Assembly: GCF_026914265.1 (NCBI RefSeq)
Contig: NC_069123.1
Location: 35,239,178-35,303,177, forward strand
Reading direction: 5' to 3'
Origin: Mya arenaria
Taxonomy: Eukaryota; Mollusca; Bivalvia; Myida; Myidae
Length of the DNA: 64,000 bases
Under the pieces are notes generated by a model. It ran no database searches. It saw nothing but the letters and a program-made list of their open reading frames with translations, and was not told the origin of the DNA. Shown here one piece after another: positions 49,291-63,000 of the stretch (the stretch's first letter is position 1; every line of letters starts with the position of its first letter). Both the position numbers and the translations under genes were made by a program.

Positions 49291-49295
49291 CTTTC
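45366..49295 (+). repeat. 1,965-bp higher-order tandem duplication inside array E
   Basis: Segment 45366-47330 is repeated at 47331-49295 with a constant 1,965-bp offset. For example, TTACATACAGTTGAACCAGT is at 45661 and 47626, and GTCCTGATAG at 46896 and 48861. Differences are sparse: 46720-46760 reads GTTCTGATAAAG where the copy has GTCATGATCTAG. Each copy holds three irregular blocks beginning CATGGTATCGTTCTGAT (46195, 46800, 47046 and +1965). Each copy ends in TCGAAAATCGTAG. Confidence 0.9.
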
Positions 49296-49299
49296 ACCT

Positions 49300-51120
49300 T
49301 TTCGATAAGGCTTTACTCGAACACACACTCAAATGATCCTTTATGTGAAGGGAAACTTTTTTTCATTTTAAACATTGACAACGTTAACAGATAAAATTTC
49401 TTACAGTTGTGTTTGCACGTGTTCCTGTAATAAGAAAATTTGCCTGGACATCATTCTTTGTATGCATAGAATGGAGTACCATTTTTAAGAACAGTGCATT
49501 AAATATTGAGTTTGAGTTTATTTTCGTAGTTATTTACTATGTTCGTATAGCTTTTTCACTAAGTTCGTGCTGAAAATGATGCTTAAACTATGAGATGTTG
49601 TTTTATATAGCGTTATGTTTTATATATTTAGTGCCGTTGATTGTTTGCTTGATACTTTCTAATGTCATTGTCAAATAGGTGTGCTATAAAACCTTAAACG
49701 ACTTAATTTTGAATAATCAAATACCAAACATTTCGAACAGTACAGTTTAAACAGTGCAATACCTTTCAACACATATTGGTTTTCCTTATTGAGTGAATGG
49801 CTCTTCAAAACCCCAACTAACGTGTCTGTTTTAGTTTTGAAATTTAAACTGAGATTTTTGCTATGGCATTCAACGGCTTTTCTGCCTTGCCTTTAAAAGT
49901 CGGTAAGTGAATTTGATAAAATTATAAAAGAAAAATGTCTACTTTGTTTATCAGTATATTTATAGATTTATATATTTGTCCGAGTTGTTATGAAAATTCT
50001 CTTCGCTTTCCATCCAATCGCATACGTCCACCGACAATATTACATTTTACATACTTGTTTTATAACATTACAACTACATAAAAGTGTAATGACACTTCCA
50101 GCAACAATCAGAATAAGGTGGTGGTACGTTATATCAAGTATATTTTATGCTGTCATTTTTGCATTATCATGATGGAAAATTATTGTTTGTTATAAAAGTA
50201 TGCTTTGTATAAGGAAAATTGCATTAGTTTGCAAATAGTTAGAAACAAATTCACGAAAATAACTGATTTTTACCACCTTTTATAAATCGACGTTTTAAGA
50301 CTTTGACCTTGACCTTTGGCGATCTTTTTGGGCAAGTTTGACAACTGTGCATTACTTACCACAAACAATGTTCATTAAAGTCTTACATATTTGTGACAAA
50401 TACGTAGTTATAATAAACATGGTTAGACTAGTCATGAGCTGATAAAACGGCGGCCATCTTGGCTGTTGTCTTTTTTACCATCATGGTAACCTGCATTATG
50501 CCATTCGCTCAAAATGAACTTTATTCCGCAACACTAATATATAAAGAAATTCTCTGTCAGGACCAAAGTATGCACACACATACCACTAGGGACAAGACAA
50601 TATGAATTAGTAATAATGTCAAAATGCATCGTACTATCAATTCACATTTTGGTGTATTTGATGATAGATTCTCGAAAAAGAAAGATATTTTAAACCAAAA
50701 GTATAATTTCACTTCCTGGTTACAAAGGTGAAAATATATTTCTTAAAATATAAGCAGACAAGCACTTTTGTTTAGAACGTTTACATTGTCCTAAATAATG
50801 CTCAAATCTATACCACCATATACCAAGTATGATAGTATGTAACTATTAAGCTAGCTAAAAATAAAAGATAAAATCAAAGGCTCAAAGGCTAGGCTTTATA
50901 GTGTTGCTTTGTCAAAGGTTGATGATGGCAGTTGACAATGAACGGTCATTAAAGAGGACAATCGATGAAAGCAAGTTACTTTAGACGTTATTGTACCTGC
51001 TGGTAATGTTACCCACTGCTTAGAGCGATGATTGGTTCGAGGCATTTGTCCTCTTACTTAGCAGTTTTTTGTCCACGTCAAACATTTCAAAATTGCAGAT
51101 CAAACAAACCATATACGTAA
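49300..51120. other. Right flank of array E, one weak exon candidate
   Basis: AT-rich. TTTGACCTTGACCTTTGG near 50300 carries two directly repeated TGACCT half-sites. A GCGGCCATCTTGG (YY1-like) lies near 50451. No repeat shared with the window was found. Confidence 0.4.
49863..49902 (+). CDS. Possible first coding exon, unknown gene
   Basis: ATGG in a favourable context (purine at -3) opens MAFNGFSALPLKV and runs to a near-perfect donor GTCG|GTAAGTG, leaving phase 1. No matching second exon was recognised in the following 10 kb. Confidence 0.3.
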
Positions 51121-51125
51121 AATAT

Positions 51126-51220
51126 TTTCAAAGCTACATCCTTGGTCGTGATTGATTGATTGCCCATGACGGTGTATCTGATATTATTTATTTAGGATGA
51201 AATCGCTGCATAAGCTTTCA
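51126..51220 (+). repeat. Dispersed repeat R2, copy 3
   Basis: TCAAAGCT, CTTGGTCGTGATTG, GTGTATCTGA, ATTTAGGATG and ATCGCTGCATAA align in order with 28893-28990. The flanks differ. Confidence 0.7.
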
Positions 51221-51224
51221 ATAT

Positions 51225-54200
51225 GATTTAAACTATAAAAAGTAAACACAGACTTAATGTCAAATTGCATTTAATTACAGTGTTTCAAAAATGAAAGAAG
51301 ATATAGTTTGAAGGATTTGAACAAATATTCTAATATCAGAGTTAACAAGTTATAGAAACCAAACTTAATAACAACATTTCATTGGATTAAACCCTTATGA
51401 GTTTACCCAAAACATAAAATAATAGAGACAGGGGATTTCGTCGAGAGCATAGAACCGTTTTTGTCAATATTTTAATATGCTATAAATATTGATTATTTTA
51501 GTGAATATGCCCTCGTGAATTAAGCTACACGCAATAACGACGTCAACAATACCCATGTAGTCACCTTTCATTATAACTCGTCTCAAAACACGTCGTTATT
51601 GGCATAGCTAAAGTTTAAATAAAAACTGTCGTAGTTCGAACCAGACAGTGATTAGATGCACTGTTATTTCTGACACTTGCAACACAAAACGTTTTCATAG
51701 ATTGGAAGTGTATAAGCTGTTGAACCTGAAAGATAATTAAAAATGCAGCGACGCAAATTAATGAATACATAACAAACTTGAGCATGAACTTTAAATCTAA
51801 TGACAATTAATGAAGCAGCAGACATCTCTGGCATTATGTTTTACAAGTTTAATTTGAATATCTTGAACGCTTTTATAATTTTAGCAGAGTTCTAGTTTTG
51901 TTATCATTACAACGAAACAAAGGCTGACTTTTTTTCTTAAACAGCAAGCACAGTAACCTCACATGCACTCAGATTGTTCATGCTAACCAATTGAAAATGG
52001 AGGTCGTCTGTTGACTTTCATATATATTTTAAGTATTATTATCATATTCGTTTAAGTTGTAAACTGCTGCTAGACTGCAATAATAGTTTTCATATTCCTT
52101 AAGGTATGTTCTACTATCTACAATTTACGAAGTTATAATTACTGCTCAACCGCAAACACCTTCGCCGTCAAATAATCTATAATAATTATTAAATCAAAGC
52201 ATATCCATCTATGTTGAAAATGGTATCAGATTTCGAATATGAGTGCCGTCGCGCGAATGTTTCATGTTGTACAGTAATTCTTATGGAGTATCAATTTACA
52301 ATAGACATTGCCATTACCGTAACATGGACTGAACTTACTTCCTTACACGATTTTTTTTTTAATTCGTTTTACTTTGGTATAATTCCAAGAAGTAGTATCA
52401 CCAGTTTCATTGGGACATTTGACAATATTTTGAAGATTTTAGCTGTTTACGCAGCCTTCTTTTGTAACTCCCAAATTTGCAATTACTCTCATAATAGGAA
52501 TAAAGAATACATGTTCTATGAATACAATCTTACATAGATGTGAAAGCCCAGTTCCAGTTTACTGATTGAATATCAAGTCAATTTTAAAGGTGCGTTACAT
52601 ATTCGATCGTAAATTAGATCAAACAATAAATGAGTGATGTTGGTGTATAGGTTCTTCTATTTCATGACCTACGAAAATCGTTCTAAACATATATTGCTTT
52701 GTATGCCTTGCATTGTTGAAAACACATGTTTGAACTAACGCGATGTCGTGTACAGCTACTGTTGGCAAGAGAATGATCTGAGGGTCATCTAAGGATCATT
52801 ATGTCCCCTGTGTTCAACAAAAAAAGAACATAAATAAGCTGCACATTTCCCGCTGCATGCAGGAAAATATACAGATGACGAAACAAAATGATTAACTATG
52901 TACTGGGTAATTGATACTTTCTTGTACGGCTTTATTGTGTAAACCTATTGTGTGGAAAACTGTCACACCTACAAACTAAATTTACTCATTTTCTTATGCA
53001 TTCAGATGGTTGACTGGAAATCTTTAATGGACAGTGAAAAACGTAATCATGTTAAATTTAAAATCATTTGTAAAACTTAATGGATGTTTCGTGCTATACT
53101 GTAGGAAAGATAATGATACTATGTTTTGGTTTTTACCTCGTTTAGCTCTGCCGATTCATACAATATTTGTTCTGTATACCATGCCATTTAATAATGTTGA
53201 GGCAGTAAACAGGGAGTAATACAGGAAGAAGGATCATTTGTTAGTACAAAATACCTTGAGAGGACTGTCCTGTTTTATTTAAATGATTCCGTCGCGTGGT
53301 TTCAATTCCCTTGCAGAGATCATTTTTCATTGCATGACCAGAATATGGCATTACAGGAATTGTATAAGAAACATTATCAATACTATCCCCAATACATTGC
53401 GCCTTGTCAGAAAAATATATCAACTTGTTTTCAATATATATTTGGTGACACTAACAGTATTGCTACAGAAATCCCAGCTTGCCCAAAGCGTGACATTGTC
53501 CATTAAAATAAAAGGTTATGTGTGACACTCTTCGATGAGTTACAGAAGGTTGGGCTGTTTGATTGAATTCACATTAACTGCAAAAGACAACTATGCCGAA
53601 ACACTCCAGGCTTAAATAATTAATGGTTAGGAATGATATGAACGCACTGACAGACTAACAGGTGAACAGACGTTCGTCGCAATTACGTATTGCTAAGGGT
53701 CATTAAGATGAAGACCTGAAATATTTCTATGTGGCAGCATTCAAATAATCATGATTTTCTTTGCATCACTTCTTTCGTTCTTTAACCTTGAAAATTATCA
53801 ATGATTTGGAGATCATGTATCTCACAAGTTAGAAATAGCGTATGGATATGTGGTAATGCGTGGTTGTCATGGATATGCGTGCAGTGATTCAGATTATGTT
53901 GGTAGTCAAATTGGTCTTTAAAAAGTTCTGAGGAGAGTGAAGCATTATTTTTCGAAAGGTTGGTGGAAACTCTTTTATGGTTCCATTTGAAGCGATAAAC
54001 ACTTAAATAGCATTCTAAATATTGGCATAAGGCAAGGTTTCTATGATGATATAGACGACAGTCTTCAACAATTACAATGAGATGACCATTAAAAGGAGTT
54101 TCATACGGGTACTTGTTTTATCTTTGCCCTATATATTGTGATGTTTGAGCATTTTTTCACAAAATGTATATAGTTAAACATTACATAAACTGAGTTAAGT

Positions 54201-56875
54201 AAACATATTATTATGGTGACATGATATGGACAGTTTCAATTAAACCGAAGCCTTTGTTTTCGAATTTTTGGTTTGAATGTTTGCTTCCGTTCAAGAATGT
54301 GTTACATTCAAAACAGTTGTTACAACATTAGAACGCAATACTGAGAGCATTTCATTTCCCAATTTAAGTAATTTGTAATTCTCGTGAAAATACTTCAAAC
54401 TACGTCGTACTTTAACATTACACAATAAAAATATTGAATAAATTAAAATGTTTTCCTGTCGTCTAGATATCATGCCTGCAATCGGCAGAACTGTTGACAT
54501 ATTTAAACCCATTTTACTATTCGATGTTCATTACAAGTCATACAAAATAAGTGTTGCATAGTAACATACTTGTAAACTCTAAAATATTTAAGCGTTCATT
54601 GTTTGATTGCTTAAGAAAAGTCTAGCCGGAATAACAATCGCGTGACAGTAGGTCTTTCCGCGCAGATGTAAAAAAACCTTTTCCTCTCGTTTACCATTCG
54701 TTAGATGATAAAAGTATGTTGATATCTTATGTAAATATCTATGATGTTAGACTTGCACACGATTAATGAAAAGAATTATAAATTACATGAAATCTAACAT
54801 AACTTTGCATTACAAACAAATTAACCCTATGCTAGCAATAACGTTTTTACATCAAAATGATATAGCTTATTGCTTATGTACACGCCACTAGTGTTCGCAA
54901 AGCAAAATTTATAAACTGAAAGTCAAGTGGCAGACATGATTTTATATGAGCTTTAAGTATGCAATTAACTTTTTACTATTCGCATCTTTACTGCCAATAA
55001 GCATTTTTGATCAACTGCTACCTTATATCGACCGACAACATACCTTTGTGGAGCCATCAAAGAAGCAAGTACATCTACAACATTGCGCTATGATCCCATT
55101 TATCATTAACACTCACAAACATTAGTCTTTGCATGATGTATACGTTGTGTTTCATTTGAATCACACATCTAGAATGCACTTAGATGTTTCGTTTTATTTC
55201 GGTTTTATAATGAACAATAGATTAATTTAATATCTGGCATTATATTTGCGCATTTTGAGACAAAGCATTCTATAAAACTTAAAAGGCGACTCTTCGCTAA
55301 GAGTAAGCATTGTCTGATTTAATGTTGTTTCAAATACTTCAAAATCGAAACGAAAAAAAGAAAAAAAAATCAACTACCCAGGTTATAAATAATTAAAGAA
55401 ACTAAAAAATGTAAGAACACCTCTACAACACGACATTTTGACCGAACAATCTTTGCCTTGAACAAAGCAGACTAGAGAGAATTTCATGAAGACTCCAAGG
55501 ATCGATTTCAAACATATGACATAGTTGCAAAATACAATTCTATATGGCCGGAACCTTAGAATAACTTTTCTTGCTGCTGTATGGTCCACATGATATTTGT
55601 AACAATTCATTATAAATTGGGTTGAGCACTGTTGAAATTGCAATGAGGTCGAGATATAAACAAATGCTTGTGCCAGGAAAGTAAACTTCTTAACAATAGA
55701 AGAGGTTAATACAATGAAGCGGCTTAATGACATAGTTTGGGATATACACACTTGGGTGTTGATTTCTACAGAAGAGAAAACTTGGTCACGTTTGTGACGA
55801 TCATTTCGAATACACATATGTGGGTGTTGGTTACTGCAGGAAAGTAAACTTTAAGTCTGACCAGTGCCTGTACCAGCCCTCTCATTTCACCTTTCTTTTC
55901 TTCAACCATTATCATTTCTTCCTTCTAACTTACTGATTACAGACTAAAACAACTTGTTTTTACATACATTGTTACGACAATAAGATTATTTTTATTCGAG
56001 TCACCGCAACTTACACACCAGCCTAAGTAGCGTGAATGGCCTACAGAAGCGAGACATAGTATAAGCCTTAAGGCTTTCTTCTCAATTCTGTTTGCACTAT
56101 TGTTTTGTGCATAATTTACATGTTCTTTGTTTTAATGCATTACATGTTAAACTTTGATCTTTGTTAAAATTGATTAGGCTCAAATTTGTTAAACTAAACT
56201 AATTGTAAACATTATATCGAAAAAAATATTGTTTAAACCAAACTTAAATTTGCCACAATCATTTCGGATAAACCTTCTTGAGTGTTGTACAAAATCCATA
56301 AAATGGGACATTTGTGATAAAGTAAATATATGACATTGTTATGTCACAGTTGTTCGAGGATAAGAACGAGCAGACGGGCGGGCTGATTGACGGAACATAT
56401 ATATCCTTCGAAGGGTACAAACAACGTACACATAAAAACAAAAATAACCCTCCTCACATTCATAAACTGAGAACATGGCTCTATACCAAAGTTTTATTTA
56501 CGGTCTTGCAAATTTATTGATTTACACACCTATGTTTACTGGATCTACAGTGATAATACATATAGTAAGTTGCTCCGGACGTCGATCATTGTCAAATTAC
56601 ATACTCATGCCTTCCACATACATCTCTTTATCCTCTTTGTAAGTACATATTTATGACAAAATATTTCATGTATAACTAAAATGCGTGCTGTTTTTTTTAA
56701 GTTATGAAAGTCTTGTTATTTGGGAATACTTTATCACAAAGCAGGCAAGTAGATCCTTTTTTGTGAATAAACAAACGATCATTGTTCCGCCTTTCCATAA
56801 AACATACACCCATGGTATACTCATGATTGAGTTATGTCAAAATAGCTACACAAACTGCATTAACTTTTAAGTATT
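51225..56875. other. Long stretch with no recognisable gene
   Basis: AT-rich. The largest open frames, 52211-52537 (108 codons) and 55817-55383 minus (144 codons), have no recognisable content, splice support or repeat relatives. Short near-repeats GGGTGTTGxTTxCTxCAGxA occur near 55753 and 55822. Confidence 0.5.
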
Positions 56876-56879
56876 TTAT

Positions 56880-57095
56880 GTGTGATGCAGACATGCGTGC
56901 GTTACCAGTATCGTGCGTGCAGTATCATTCCAAGACGAAACCCATGAATTCCAGAAATTGGATACCAGCGACCATACGCAGTTACGTAAAACAATGGTGT
57001 GCACGATCAATTGGGTTTGTAATTATATATACTTGCATGCAACAGCAACTTACCATACAAACCGTACTGAAATTATCTGGTGCATTATATCCCGT
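56880..57095 (+). repeat. Dispersed repeat R4, copy 1
   Basis: Homologous to 59830-60035: shared AAGACGAAACCCATG, CATACGCA, GTGCACGATCAATTG and CCGTACTGAAA in order. Open frames over it are not conserved in the second copy, so it is probably non-coding. Confidence 0.78.
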
Positions 57096-57099
57096 TAAA

Positions 57100-59825
57100 C
57101 TCACTGTTTGAAACAGTAAGATAATAAATTTGAAAAACGCACTACCTTTCCCACCTTCGGTAGCCCCACATTTCTAATACGCAGTATGCAGCACCAACAA
57201 CAAAAGGAGTTAGAGAAGTATCATTTGAGTTTTGAAATCAATATTTGATAACGTTTTGGATCTGGAAAAGTATGTCAAACTCGAGGTTACTAACCAGTAC
57301 AGAAGTGTTGACCCAGATAAATTTACTAGAAAATGAAAACAGAAATACAACGATAAAGATTGTCTGACATGAAACCTTTTTTCCTATTTTACTGTGAACA
57401 AATGAGACAGAAATGTCTGAATGCCTGAATACATTCCCCCTGAGATATTGAATGATTTATTATGGCAATTCATCCTAGGTGTTACTAATTAAGATGTTTC
57501 AGAGTATAAGCCTACAATTATGGTGGTTTAGGCAGCTTGATCGCAAACAGGCACAGTTTCACATTTAAAGAAATCCAGCTTGCCATATATCGCGCTGTTT
57601 TCGCACAATACAGCAGCACACGATTTAGATAACAAGCCTGACTGACGCAATTGATGTCAAAAGCCTGAACCAGATGTATGATCTGGCACCCTAGATGACC
57701 TCAACACGAGGTCACTTATACACTCTATGTGGTTATTATGTAAAACTTAATTTGGACTGCAGCCTGGAAAGCACTGTCATGATCTGTGTTGGGGCGTCCT
57801 TTTAAGGAGTCGATAAAAATACGGTGGTAAGTTTGTCGAAAGCAATACGAAAAGACAGACAATAGAAAAATACGACAAACACAACAGAAAATGGTTATAC
57901 GTATAAGTATTGTGTTGCAAGAGAACTGGAAATTGAAACTCACTTATTATTATGTTTCAAATTGTAGTGTAACATTGAACTCACACAATGTTTCCTAGAT
58001 AAAGGTAAATACATAATTTTCTTTAAGCTCAATATATTTTTATCACCATTACGTCTATCTTTTAACAACAAATCAGGGACTATCGTTAAGTCACATATAA
58101 CATGTGTACGCGTTTTGCGAATATGTTAATGTTTTTTTCTGAATTACATAGGAAACAGGGTTTTTTTTAACGACGTCGACACTTCCGACGGTAACGGCAT
58201 ACAATCCATATCAAAAAGTTTTACTACGACGAACCAAAATGTTATGTCTTTGTAACTATATTGTTGGCGGTTTCCTCACTTCTGTGCTAACGTTTAACCT
58301 ATATACAACAAAGAAAAAACAATCATTTTTCCCAAAATAACAACGTCGACAGTCTCCCATTTTCCCCAACTTTTAACATCAATGTCAATTCAACTTTTAT
58401 AAGACTCACACATGCAGCTATACCAAATTATGTGCGTAAAGGTATGTCAAGGTAGAAGGTAGGTTAAGATTGGTGTTTAGTCTGACTTTTATGTTCAAGA
58501 TGCATTCTTACTCCCAAATAAGCATTACCAATATCAAAACAATTGATTTAATTTACCGAAAAGGATTAATGAATATCGAAAGCAAGGGTTCCTATGAAGG
58601 ATACCGTGTTTAATTTGGAACGAATGGTGCAGAAAACACGGTTTTTTCTACCTTATGAGACGAAAGTGGGTCACTGTAAATATTTAAGTCCCACATGTCA
58701 TTTAATACTTGGATGTGCGTTTTCAGCTGTTAAATATACGATTACAATCATGTAAACAGTAATGAATATTTGCCATGAACTCATTATTTTGTAAGTAGTT
58801 TAAGGTTTATCAAACATAATTTATGTTTGTTATACATGTGTATTTATTGAATTTAAATACGAGTACCAGTGTAATGCGTTTGTACAATTTTTAAATAAAT
58901 GGAATTAGAATTAACATATCAGAAGCACCCCCCCCCAAAAAAAAAAAAATAAATAAATAAATATGTTTTTATAATAATTATGTAATACAAAAGGTACTTG
59001 GAAAGTTTATTGGACGACCCTTAATCATCTGATGGTGCCCGCAATTATAGATCATAGTTTACAAAATGTATGTAGTGCATGTATGTTTATTATATATACT
59101 AAATACAGTAGGCGATGTGGGTTATTCGTAATGACAGCAACGTTAACTTTAAGCTATCAGGGGGAAATAATGACGAGAGGCCTCATTAAACAACGTGGTT
59201 CGTTCAAATGATTCGGTACAGGGATTAGGTGTGTTTCTCTTGTTAAGCGTCTTTAAGGCTCTAACACAGTGCTTCTAAAAAGATATTTCTTAAATTTGGT
59301 GACTACCTACTCGGATGATAAATGATATTTTAAAAGATTTGAAATGTAAATTTCGTGTCACCTTAAACCAATTTGGGATAAACATCTTCCTTGACGTCAA
59401 ACGATTTCCGACAAGAATTTAGAAACCCTTTAATCGAGAAGGTTACGGTTATTACAGTGTACGGTGGTGAATCTTTGGTCTGTAATCAACCTTTGTGATA
59501 TAAACATATATATTGACCCACAAACAATGACTTTCGGGCTAAATTTAACATACCAAACGTAATTACTTGTTGCAAAGGAAATATCTTTTGTGCATGACAT
59601 GTTATTGAAGGCCTTGTCTGGTCTTTAACTGGTCTTTATTACAAGAGTACTTTAAATATGAGCACGCATGACTTAATAATTTACAGTTTCTGCTGAATTT
59701 GGTCATCGGTCAAAACATACTATTTCTGATTAAGACTTGTAGGAAAATGTTAAAGACAAAACCAATTAATATCAGCAATTTGAAACCACTGAGCATATGA
59801 AATGGTGTACAACATAGTGTGAACT
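57100..59825. other. Stretch with no recognisable gene
   Basis: AT-rich, with a C9 then A13 run and (AAAT)n near 58926-58965. Nothing coding was recognised. Confidence 0.5.
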
Positions 59826-59829
59826 TTGT

Positions 59830-60035
59830 ATGTGCGTTCGTTTTAACAGTATAACTCCAAGACGAAACCCATGGAAACCAGGAATGTGATACAACTGATC
59901 ATACGCAATAATGTACAACTTGGATGTGCACGATCAATTGTGGCTTCAATTATCTTCATTTGCACACAACAATATTTTTGCGAAAAGCCGTACTGAAAGT
60001 GTATCCGGTTACATATATATCTGCTTCTCAGAGTA
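59830..60035 (+). repeat. Dispersed repeat R4, copy 2
   Basis: Direct-orientation, diverged copy of 56880-57095, about 2.95 kb away. Confidence 0.78.
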
Positions 60036-60039
60036 AAGA

Positions 60040-63000
60040 ATTTTATTGTTAAGACAATTTTACCGTATTCACAGGGAATTGGGATAGTGTTATGTATATG
60101 CTGGTTTAATATTTCACTGATTCAAATAGAAGCGACCTTTATATTTGATTTTCAGATATATTTATCATTCAATGAGCATAATATGTTGTTATCTCAAAAA
60201 ATTCTATATTAAATGGTGCCAATTAATTTCTCAAGAATACATGATGTTCCAGACCCTAATATGGGTACGCTTCAACTAAATTATTGTTATTATTGCATAA
60301 ATAAAGTATTTTGATATATGAATGCAAATTAATGCAACAAAAATGATATTATGATAACATCATATTGTATGTTGGAGAATATTATATTTGTAATAAGAAG
60401 ACACTAACCTTTAAAATTTATCATGAGGATACAACACAACGCTATCAACTTATTTACATTCTCATGGCAATAACCCTTCACATTTTCGGTTGATGGGCGC
60501 ATAAACTATATTAATATAGTCATAATAATACTTATTGAAACAAGTCAGCATTTTCTCAAGTAAAACTCTGGTTTAGCATCTAAAATGAAAATATTTTCAG
60601 TATAATTATATAGAAGAAAAATCAATCTCAGTGAATATTCTCTTTAAATGTAAAACTGTTTAAAAGGAAACAAAGCTCGTGATTTGAATACCTGTGATCA
60701 GTCTATTTATAGTATGGTTATATACATTTATTCTTAATGTATACGCTAAGCGAAAATTTATGTTATAATCTTGAGGTTATTTGTTTACAACCTTTAAACA
60801 AAATGGAATTACAAAGAGAATGTCGTTTGTTTCCTTTAGATTCAAAGTTAATGAGCAATAATAAACTAAAGGGCTCTTGATCAGTAGTACGTAAGTATAA
60901 CTTTTAACAATATTTATAACCCATTATAAAATTAACTTTTTCAATTATACAACTTTTTTAGCAAAACAAAACCCTATATTTTGAAATTTATACAAAAATG
61001 ATATCTTCGAGTGATATATGCACAAAACAAATAATGAAGCCAGAATATAGTAGGAAACTCTGAAGATAATACGAAGTATGTCTCGCTTACGTCACTTTTT
61101 GAAGCTTCTAGATAATCCAGTTAATAATTCTGAAGCGTTTTTCAGCAGCCCTGTTGTTTCTGGACGAGGTCACCTTATCCAACCACATCCGACTGTATGT
61201 GGATAAAGATGAAGTCAGATAACCTTTTGTAAATAAAGAATCTGATTTGACTAACATTGATATCTTCATCTACGTACACTTTAAATTTGACGATCACAGC
61301 GTCTTATCAATTTTCATGTAAAACATCTTGATTTTTATTGTAAATATCACTTAAACTGCAATTCTTAAGTTTGGTTAATTTGTGGTCAAACAAAATACGT
61401 TAATGTTGCAGGTGCATCCAACTTAGCCCACAAAGCCTAAAAATGATTTTTCAGATCTTGTAGAAAACATACAAATGATCTCCTTGGACGTATTATTTAA
61501 TGTAGATATAAAACAAATAGGCCTAGACTTAATAACGAATTTTAGTAACGGGTAACATTTAATTTTGAGATGTTACAATAACATTATATACTATGATAAA
61601 TATTTCATATTTCTTGACGGAAATGATCAAGCCTTAAGTTAGAGGGAACATGAATATTGCTTATGTTCAATTGGTTGTAAAGGTTTTTCATAAACTGGTG
61701 TTGAAACTTTTCTTAATAGCATTATTTAAATTAAAACCCACAGAATCAAGCTCTATAGCCGAATGTTTATGTCAATACAATATTATTCTTTTTGGGGAAT
61801 ATCAAGCCAAAGGTGAAGAACCTTAATGTAAACGTTTATTCCCTTTCAGATTGAAACTGAATGATAAGCATAAAAGATTCAGTTCAAACCAAAATAATGA
61901 AGGCATAAAGATCGTTTTAACTGATTTAAACGTATTTCAAAAACAATTTGCCAAAAGCGTTTTCTCCATTATGCGATGCCAATTACTCCTGTTTTACTTG
62001 TTAAAAATAAATATAAATGTTAGATCAGTTTGTAATGTGGAGAAAAATACTGCTGCACCATTTTAATGTCTTCATAATTAAGGTAGTGTCTTCTTTAACA
62101 TTAATATTACTTTTGTTGCGATGGCAACGGACAAGTTATTCAAAATAAAGGCTTTTAATTATAAGACAATGTCTATTGTAGCTACAGGAAGGATCAAGCT
62201 GTTTTAAATTAAAGTTTTATCTTAACGAAAAACATTACAATTATATTAAAATTAAACAAATATCTCTAACAGTTTATTTCATATTCGACACCAACATAGC
62301 ATAAGAATATTGTTAAACTGACTTAAAAGCAGAACCTACTGAATTTGTTTATATTCATTTGGTTAACGTGACAAGCTAAAACATGTTTAATTAATTCTGT
62401 AATACGTATAAAATGTGTCAATGCTTTGACACAAATCCTGCAGGAGATCGCTAATTTCAGGGAAAAAAAACCGTAATTTCTTCAAAATTGAAAATTAGAA
62501 ACAGATATTTCTGCATTGTGTTCAATACAGACTAATAAACAGAGATATAGGCACATTTCAATCCCGCCCATTACTTCATTTGGCCTAAAGTCACATGGCG
62601 TGTCACAAATAGTTAATAAATTGACTGTTTTCTGACAAGAATGATGATGTATTAAGAGGTATTAGGTGTGTGTTAAAGAAATGAAAGAAATGGGGGAGGG
62701 AGGCACGCGAACAGGTCACTTCGTTGATAGAACAATCTTTCAACAATTTATATAAAGGAAATGAGGAACATTTAGTTTTGGGAATGTAGTGCTGTACGTG
62801 GATAGATATTATTTTGTGAGTCTAGTACATGGCTTCTTTTAATCCAAACAACAGTAGTTGAATTGACAGTTGGCTATATGGGCTTAACAAAACATCTTAA
62901 AACAACGTATAGGTGAATGATTTTCAGGAACAAGTGCGAAAAAAATGGTTCAAAGATAAGTATTATTAAAAATAATTCATGAGCATGTTTGGTATAATGA

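Noticed and set aside
52211..52537. 108-codon plus-strand frame
   Set aside because: AT-rich composition, no family, no splice support.
55383..55817. 144-codon minus-strand open frame
   Set aside because: Longest non-repetitive frame in the right half, but no recognisable motif, codon bias or splice context; left as chance.
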